Positions 5,865 to 8,423 of a DNA stretch of 8,423 bases are shown one piece after another. A program made the translations under genes and the position numbers. Within the stretch, counting starts at the first letter, position 1; each line of letters begins with the position of its first letter. Source of the stretch: a bacterium (lineage in GTDB: Bacteria > RBG-13-66-14). The notes beneath the pieces are model-generated. The model saw only the letters and a list, made by a program, of their open reading frames with translations. It searched no databases and had not been told where the DNA came from. The stretch lies in contig JAIOSI010000314.1 of assembly GCA_021107695.1 (NCBI GenBank), forward strand, positions 1 through 8,423, given 5' to 3'.

Positions 5865-7121
5865 TTGCCCGATAAGCCACGCTGGTTCAGCCTGAAGACC
5901 CTCTTCTGGGGCAGCTACGATCTCGCCAACACCATCTTCTCGATGGCGGTGATTACGCTGTTTCTGCCCCAGTGGATCATCGACGACCTCGGTCTGCCGG
6001 ACATGGCGTACGCCGTGGTTCTCTCCCTCTCCATGCTGCTGGTCGGGCTGACGACCCCCTATCTGGGACAGCGTTCCGACGAACGGGGCGACCACCTATC
6101 CCCGCTACGGCGGCTGACGATGCTCTCCGTCGTCTCAACGGGACTGATGGGGCTGGCGACGCTGCTGGGGCTGCCGCCGGTCTGGTCGGGCATCGTGGTG
6201 CTGCTGCTCTTCATTCCGGCGAATTACGGCTTCCAGGCGGCGCAGGTTTTCTACAACTCGCTACTGCCCCAAGTCAGCACGGAGCGGACCCGGGGCAAGA
6301 TCTCCGGGCTGGGCGTTGCGATGGGCTACCTCGGCTCGATCATCGCCTTTGTGGTGATCTTCCCCTTCACTCAGGGGACGGTGATTGCGGGCTACGCCGG
6401 ACGAACGGCGGCGTTCATCCCCACGGCGATCTTCTTCGGGCTGCTTTCGATTCCCTGCCTCTTCTTTATTAAGGAGAAGAAAACGCCCCGTCTCCGACCA
6501 AAGCAGGGGGTCTGGAAGCGTTACCTGAGCGTACTAAAAGAGACCGGGAATTACCCCGGACTCCGTCGCTATCTGCTGGCGGCGTTTCTCTTTCTGGAGG
6601 CGATTCACACCGTCATCTCCTGGATGGCTGTTTACATTCAGAAGGTGTTGAACATCCCCGATCTCAACAAGATACCGATCTTTCTCGCCGGAACGGCAGC
6701 CTCGATTATCGGCGGACTGACCTGGGGATTTCTCACCGACAGGATCGGACCCAAGCGGTCGCTGATCATCATCCTCTCCGGCTGGCTGGTAACCCTCACC
6801 GTGGGCGCGCTGTCCGACTCGATTGAGGTCTTCTACGGCGTGGCAGCGGGTATCGGCTTCCTTCTTGCTGGAGTCTGGACGACGATTCGCCCGATGCTGC
6901 TGACCCTGGTTCCCGCTGAGACCGCCGGAGAGTTCTTCGGTATTCTGGCTCTGGCGGGTAAGGCGGCGGCGGTAATCGGTCCGCTGCTCTGGGGCGCGGT
7001 TACGCTGATCTTCTCCACCATCGAGCCGTGGAACTACCGCCTGGCTCTGCTGACGATGGGCGGGCTGATTCTCGCCGGACTGCTGGTTTTCCTGGGAGTT
7101 AAAAGAGAGCTGCAAGTGTGA
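5865..7121 (+). CDS. MFS permease, Atg22/UMF1-like
   Basis: This encodes 418 residues, a polytopic inner-membrane protein with about 12 hydrophobic helices in two halves. The opening SYDLANTIFSMAV (17-29) resembles the YDWANSAF signature of the UMF1/Atg22 group of the major facilitator superfamily. A motif-A-like loop lies between helices 2 and 3 (GQRSDERG, 68-75), and its counterpart GFLTDRIGPKR lies in the second half. A basic central loop (KEKKTPRLRPKQGVWKRYL) separates the halves. The transported substrate cannot be told from sequence; yeast Atg22 is linked to amino-acid efflux, but bacterial relatives are mostly uncharacterised. The start is TTG 5865, supported by AGGAG (5854-5858) 6 nt upstream; no ATG lies nearby in frame before the first helix. 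It stands alone between two repeat-rich gaps. Confidence 0.85.
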   Translation: MPDKPRWFSLKTLFWGSYDLANTIFSMAVITLFLPQWIIDDLGLPDMAYAVVLSLSMLLVGLTTPYLGQRSDERGDHLSPLRRLTMLSVVSTGLMGLATLLGLPPVWSGIVVLLLFIPANYGFQAAQVFYNSLLPQVSTERTRGKISGLGVAMGYLGSIIAFVVIFPFTQGTVIAGYAGRTAAFIPTAIFFGLLSIPCLFFIKEKKTPRLRPKQGVWKRYLSVLKETGNYPGLRRYLLAAFLFLEAIHTVISWMAVYIQKVLNIPDLNKIPIFLAGTAASIIGGLTWGFLTDRIGPKRSLIIILSGWLVTLTVGALSDSIEVFYGVAAGIGFLLAGVWTTIRPMLLTLVPAETAGEFFGILALAGKAAAVIGPLLWGAVTLIFSTIEPWNYRLALLTMGGLILAGLLVFLGVKRELQV

Positions 7122-7132
7122 TGCGTACGTGT

Positions 7133-7169
7133 CCCCTCTCCCCTCTGGGGAGAGGGGCAGGGTGAGGGG
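7133..7169 (-). repeat. C-rich hairpin repeat, copy D (inverted), after the MFS stop
   Basis: CCCCTCTCCCC (7133-7143) pairs perfectly over 11 bp with GGGGAGAGGGG (7147-7157) around TCT, then the G-rich flank CAGGGTGAGGGG follows. It begins 11 nt after the MFS stop and could terminate or protect that transcript, but no T-run follows it. Confidence 0.8.
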
Positions 7170-7207
7170 CTAGCCCTCAACTCCATATAATCCCGACAGG
7201 GGTTCTC

Positions 7208-7240
7208 CCTCCCCCTAAGGGGGGAGGTCGGGGAGGGGGG
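7208..7240 (-). repeat. C-rich hairpin repeat, copy E (inverted)
   Basis: CCTCCCCC (7208-7215) pairs with GGGGGAGG (7220-7227) around TAAG, followed by the G-rich flank TCGGGGAGGGGGG. The flank is the reverse complement of the CCCCCnTCCCCGA flank of copies B and C. Confidence 0.8.
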
Positions 7241-7338
7241 CTGTCGCCAATCAATGCCGACTCGAGAAAACCTGTAAATGGCAGATGGTTTAGCTGGCGC
7301 AATGCCCTCGTTGTAGGTTTGTTAATCGTTGAGAATAG

Positions 7339-7374
7339 CCCCCCATCCTTAATCCTTCCCCCTAAGGGGGAAGG
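7339..7374 (+). repeat. C-rich hairpin repeat, copy F
   Basis: The flank CCCCCCATCCTTAAT is followed by a perfect 9-bp stem, CCTTCCCCC (7354-7362) and GGGGGAAGG (7366-7374), with loop TAA. Orientation is as in copies A-C. Confidence 0.8.
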
Positions 7375-7404
7375 TAAACATCAAGACCCTGCTGACTTAC
7401 AAAA

Positions 7405-7430
7405 GGGCAGCCACAGGAGGCCGCCCCTAC
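7405..7430 (-). repeat. CCCCTAC-ended imperfect palindrome
   Basis: GGGCAGCC (7405-7412) pairs with GGCCGCCC (7419-7426) with one mismatch, followed by CTAC. It is the fifth member of the GTAGGG/CCCTAC palindrome family and the only one with an imperfect stem. Confidence 0.7.
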
Positions 7431-7459
7431 AAACGTATTCTTAACATTCTTCAGGTGTT

Positions 7460-7474
7460 CCGGGCGAAACCCGG
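7460..7474 (-). repeat. CCGGG/CCCGG hairpin downstream of the secreted-protein gene
   Basis: CCGGG and CCCGG pair around CGAAA. On the minus strand this lies 23 nt after the stop codon of the secreted-protein gene, beyond the 20-nt repeat. It may help end that transcript, but no T-run follows. Confidence 0.5.
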
Positions 7475-7477
7475 TCT

Positions 7478-7497
7478 TGTGTCCAGCTTCAAGCTGG
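7478..7497 (+). repeat. 20-nt direct repeat with a CCAGCTT-c-AAGCTGG palindrome, copy 2
   Basis: This is identical to 5599-5618; the palindrome is 7483-7497. It directly abuts the stop codon (7498-7500) of the leftward secreted-protein gene. Confidence 0.85.
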
Positions 7498-8085
7498 TTA
7501 CCAGCCGAAGCTGTCGAAGAGATCATCCACGGCGTCGGCGACGGTGCTGACCCCGCTAACATCCTCGATGAAGTCCTGAATCGTTTCGATGGAGTCTTCC
7601 AGCTGGCTCTGCATCGCGCGGAGGGGCGCGGTGGCGGACTTGAGCAGTTGGTTGTTGATGTCGGTGAGCATATCATTGGCATCGCGCAGGTGGCTGGTCA
7701 GGGTGTTGTGGAGCTGAACCGTCGTGTTTACCGTCCACTCCAGCGTGTCCACCTGGGCCTCGAGCAGCTTCAGGCTTGCATCGGTAACGGTTTCGGTGAA
7801 CTCTTTGACCAGCTGGGGACCGTTGGTAATCGGCATCAGCAACAGCTGCGTACCACTCATGTTGAGCTGGGGTACGGGAATCGGGATGCCCTGAGCGTTA
7901 GCGACCTCGGCGATTTTGTCCTGCACGCCAAACATCGCATCGCGGAGCTTCTCAACCTCTCTGGTCAGGGCGGGAACTGTGGTGTCGATAAACACCTGGG
8001 GGTCAAGGCCAGGATCGGGACCGGGGATTTCGGCAACGGCAAGGCTCACCAGAATGGCGAGAATAAGCAGGGTTACGCGGCGCAT
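7498..8085 (-). CDS. Secreted helical protein of unknown function
   Basis: This encodes 195 residues from no family I recognise. Residues 1-18 are a Sec signal peptide: MRR, a hydrophobic core (VTLLILAILVSLAVA) and an AxA-type cleavage site before Glu19. A proline-rich stretch (EIPGPDPGLDP) follows, then a helix (about 38-65), a Pro/Ile/Val segment (GIPIPVPQLNMSGTQLLLMPI), and a long amphipathic helical region (about 91-176) with regular spacing of Leu, Val and Ile that suggests a coiled coil or helical bundle. The mature part has no cysteine, so no disulfide. It may be periplasmic or exported. The start is firm: AAGGAG (8092-8097) lies 6 nt before the ATG. A longer open frame on the opposite strand (7477-8160) is judged a shadow. 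Confidence 0.8.
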   Translation of the reverse strand: MRRVTLLILAILVSLAVAEIPGPDPGLDPQVFIDTTVPALTREVEKLRDAMFGVQDKIAEVANAQGIPIPVPQLNMSGTQLLLMPITNGPQLVKEFTETVTDASLKLLEAQVDTLEWTVNTTVQLHNTLTSHLRDANDMLTDINNQLLKSATAPLRAMQSQLEDSIETIQDFIEDVSGVSTVADAVDDLFDSFGW

Positions 8086-8153
8086 GGGTTTCTCCTTTTG
8101 CGTTTAGTGACAGGTAAGGTGAGGTTGTCTCTGGCACGGGGAAAACTTACACC

Positions 8154-8174
8154 AGTATAGCACCACTTCGGTGC
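8154..8174 (-). promoter_or_regulatory. Possible extended -10 promoter with inverted repeat for the secreted-protein gene
   Basis: On the minus strand TGC-TATACT (8154-8162) is an extended -10 element. A GCACC-N5-GGTGC inverted repeat (8160-8174) overlaps its TGC and could be a small operator. No good -35 lies 16-18 bp upstream. Transcription would begin near 8147, leaving a leader of about 60 nt. Confidence 0.4.
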
Positions 8175-8204
8175 AATTCCCAGCCATCGCCGTAAAATCT
8201 TTGA

Positions 8205-8423
8205 CTAAGGCTTGAAGAGGATAATCAGCACCACCGACACTACCCAAAGCAGCACATCCACCAGCAGGTAAACATCTTTGGCAAGGATTGCCGAGGGATT
8301 GCCGCCGAGGTTCTTCTTCTCTACATCGTAGAGATAGCGGAAGATACCGAAGAGAACAAAAGGCACGGTGTAGATCAACGCTTCGGTGCCGAAGTTCGCG
8401 ACGGTGCTGGGCCACATCGTGTA
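8205..8423 (-). CDS. UbiA-family prenyltransferase, probable decaprenyl-phosphate phosphoribosyltransferase, C-terminal fragment
   Basis: The frame is open from the right edge to TAG (8205-8207), giving 72 residues of the protein's C-terminus. YTVPFVLFGIFRYLYDVEKKNLGGNPSAILAKDVYLLVDVLLWVVSVVLIIL closely follows the end of the decaprenyl-phosphate phosphoribosyltransferase group of UbiA proteins, where a PFVxxGxFRYLYL helix, a GGNP/DP loop and a final LLWV helix are typical. Those membrane enzymes move 5-phosphoribose onto polyprenyl phosphate, feeding decaprenylphosphoryl-arabinose in mycobacteria; in other bacteria the role is less clear. The Asp-rich active-site motifs lie beyond the window, so the catalytic state is unknown. 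An ATG at 8417 is internal, not the start. The secreted-protein gene follows after 119 bp with its own likely promoter. Confidence 0.8.
   Translation of the reverse strand, partial: YTMWPSTVANFGTEALIYTVPFVLFGIFRYLYDVEKKNLGGNPSAILAKDVYLLVDVLLWVVSVVLIILFKP

Larger units (their letters stand above)
7122..7497. other. Repeat-filled intergenic region between MFS and secreted-protein genes
   Basis: This 376-bp gap between convergent genes has no credible coding region. It contains C-rich hairpin copies D, E and F, a CCCCTAC-ended palindrome (7405-7430), a CCGGG-cgaaa-CCCGG hairpin (7460-7474) and the second 20-nt repeat (7478-7497). Between copies E and F, about 7241-7338 shows nothing I recognise. 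A TATAAT at 7186-7191 has no partner -35. Confidence 0.8.

Noticed and set aside
6534..7115. 193-residue minus-strand frame opposite the MFS gene
   Set aside because: Low-complexity, Gln/Arg/Gly-rich shadow of membrane-helix codons, with no family resemblance.
7186..7191. TATAAT on the plus strand in the gap after the MFS gene
   Set aside because: No -35 at a usable distance and no plus-strand gene or RNA downstream that I can support.
7477..8160. 227-residue open frame on the plus strand opposite the secreted-protein gene
   Set aside because: It is longer than the minus-strand gene but has no signal, motif or ribosome-binding site, starts in the 20-nt repeat and looks like the antisense of helix-coding codons. 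The minus frame has a signal peptide and AAGGAG at proper spacing.

Overview
This window reads as chromosomal DNA of a GC-rich bacterium, most likely an uncultivated lineage known mainly from metagenomes. The proteins are ordinary housekeeping types: lipoprotein processing, phospholipid synthesis, RecX, Nudix, HypA and a UbiA-type transferase. The gaps between genes are packed with short palindromic repeats of the kind common in such genomes. I cannot name the phylum from the sequence. I see no integrase, transposase, CRISPR array, tRNA, rRNA or phage gene.

Left part (1-2141). The window opens in the 3' end of a probable lgt gene (prolipoprotein diacylglyceryl transferase). A GNAT acetyltransferase with a YoaP-like thioredoxin-fold tail follows, then a small lipoprotein gene. 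These run rightward and meet a leftward recX gene; a 20-nt perfect palindrome lies in the 53-bp convergent gap. The recX promoter is unusually clear and moves the likely start codon 30 nt into the longest reading frame.

Middle part (2288-5568). Two tight rightward gene groups lie here. The first is an unrecognised two-helix membrane protein, a PgsA-type CDP-alcohol phosphatidyltransferase and a low-specificity threonine aldolase, with overlaps of 4 and 20 bp. The second is hypA (nickel metallochaperone) and an ADP-ribose pyrophosphatase-type Nudix gene, sharing one base at TGATG. No other hydrogenase or urease gene is visible.

Right part (5569-8423). A 296-bp gap holds five inverted repeats in a row. 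Next come an Atg22/UMF1-type MFS permease with a TTG start and a second repeat-filled gap of 376 bp. Two leftward genes finish the window: a secreted, mostly helical protein of unknown function, and the C-terminal end of a UbiA-family protein resembling decaprenyl-phosphate phosphoribosyltransferase.

I did not find a convincing new multi-gene system. The most interesting material is intergenic. There is a six-copy family of C-rich hairpins whose stems stay paired although their bases differ, and a five-copy family of GTAGGG/CCCTAC-ended palindromes with variable self-complementary cores. A 20-nt repeat occurs downstream of two genes. One C-rich hairpin copy overlaps the ribosome-binding site of hypA.
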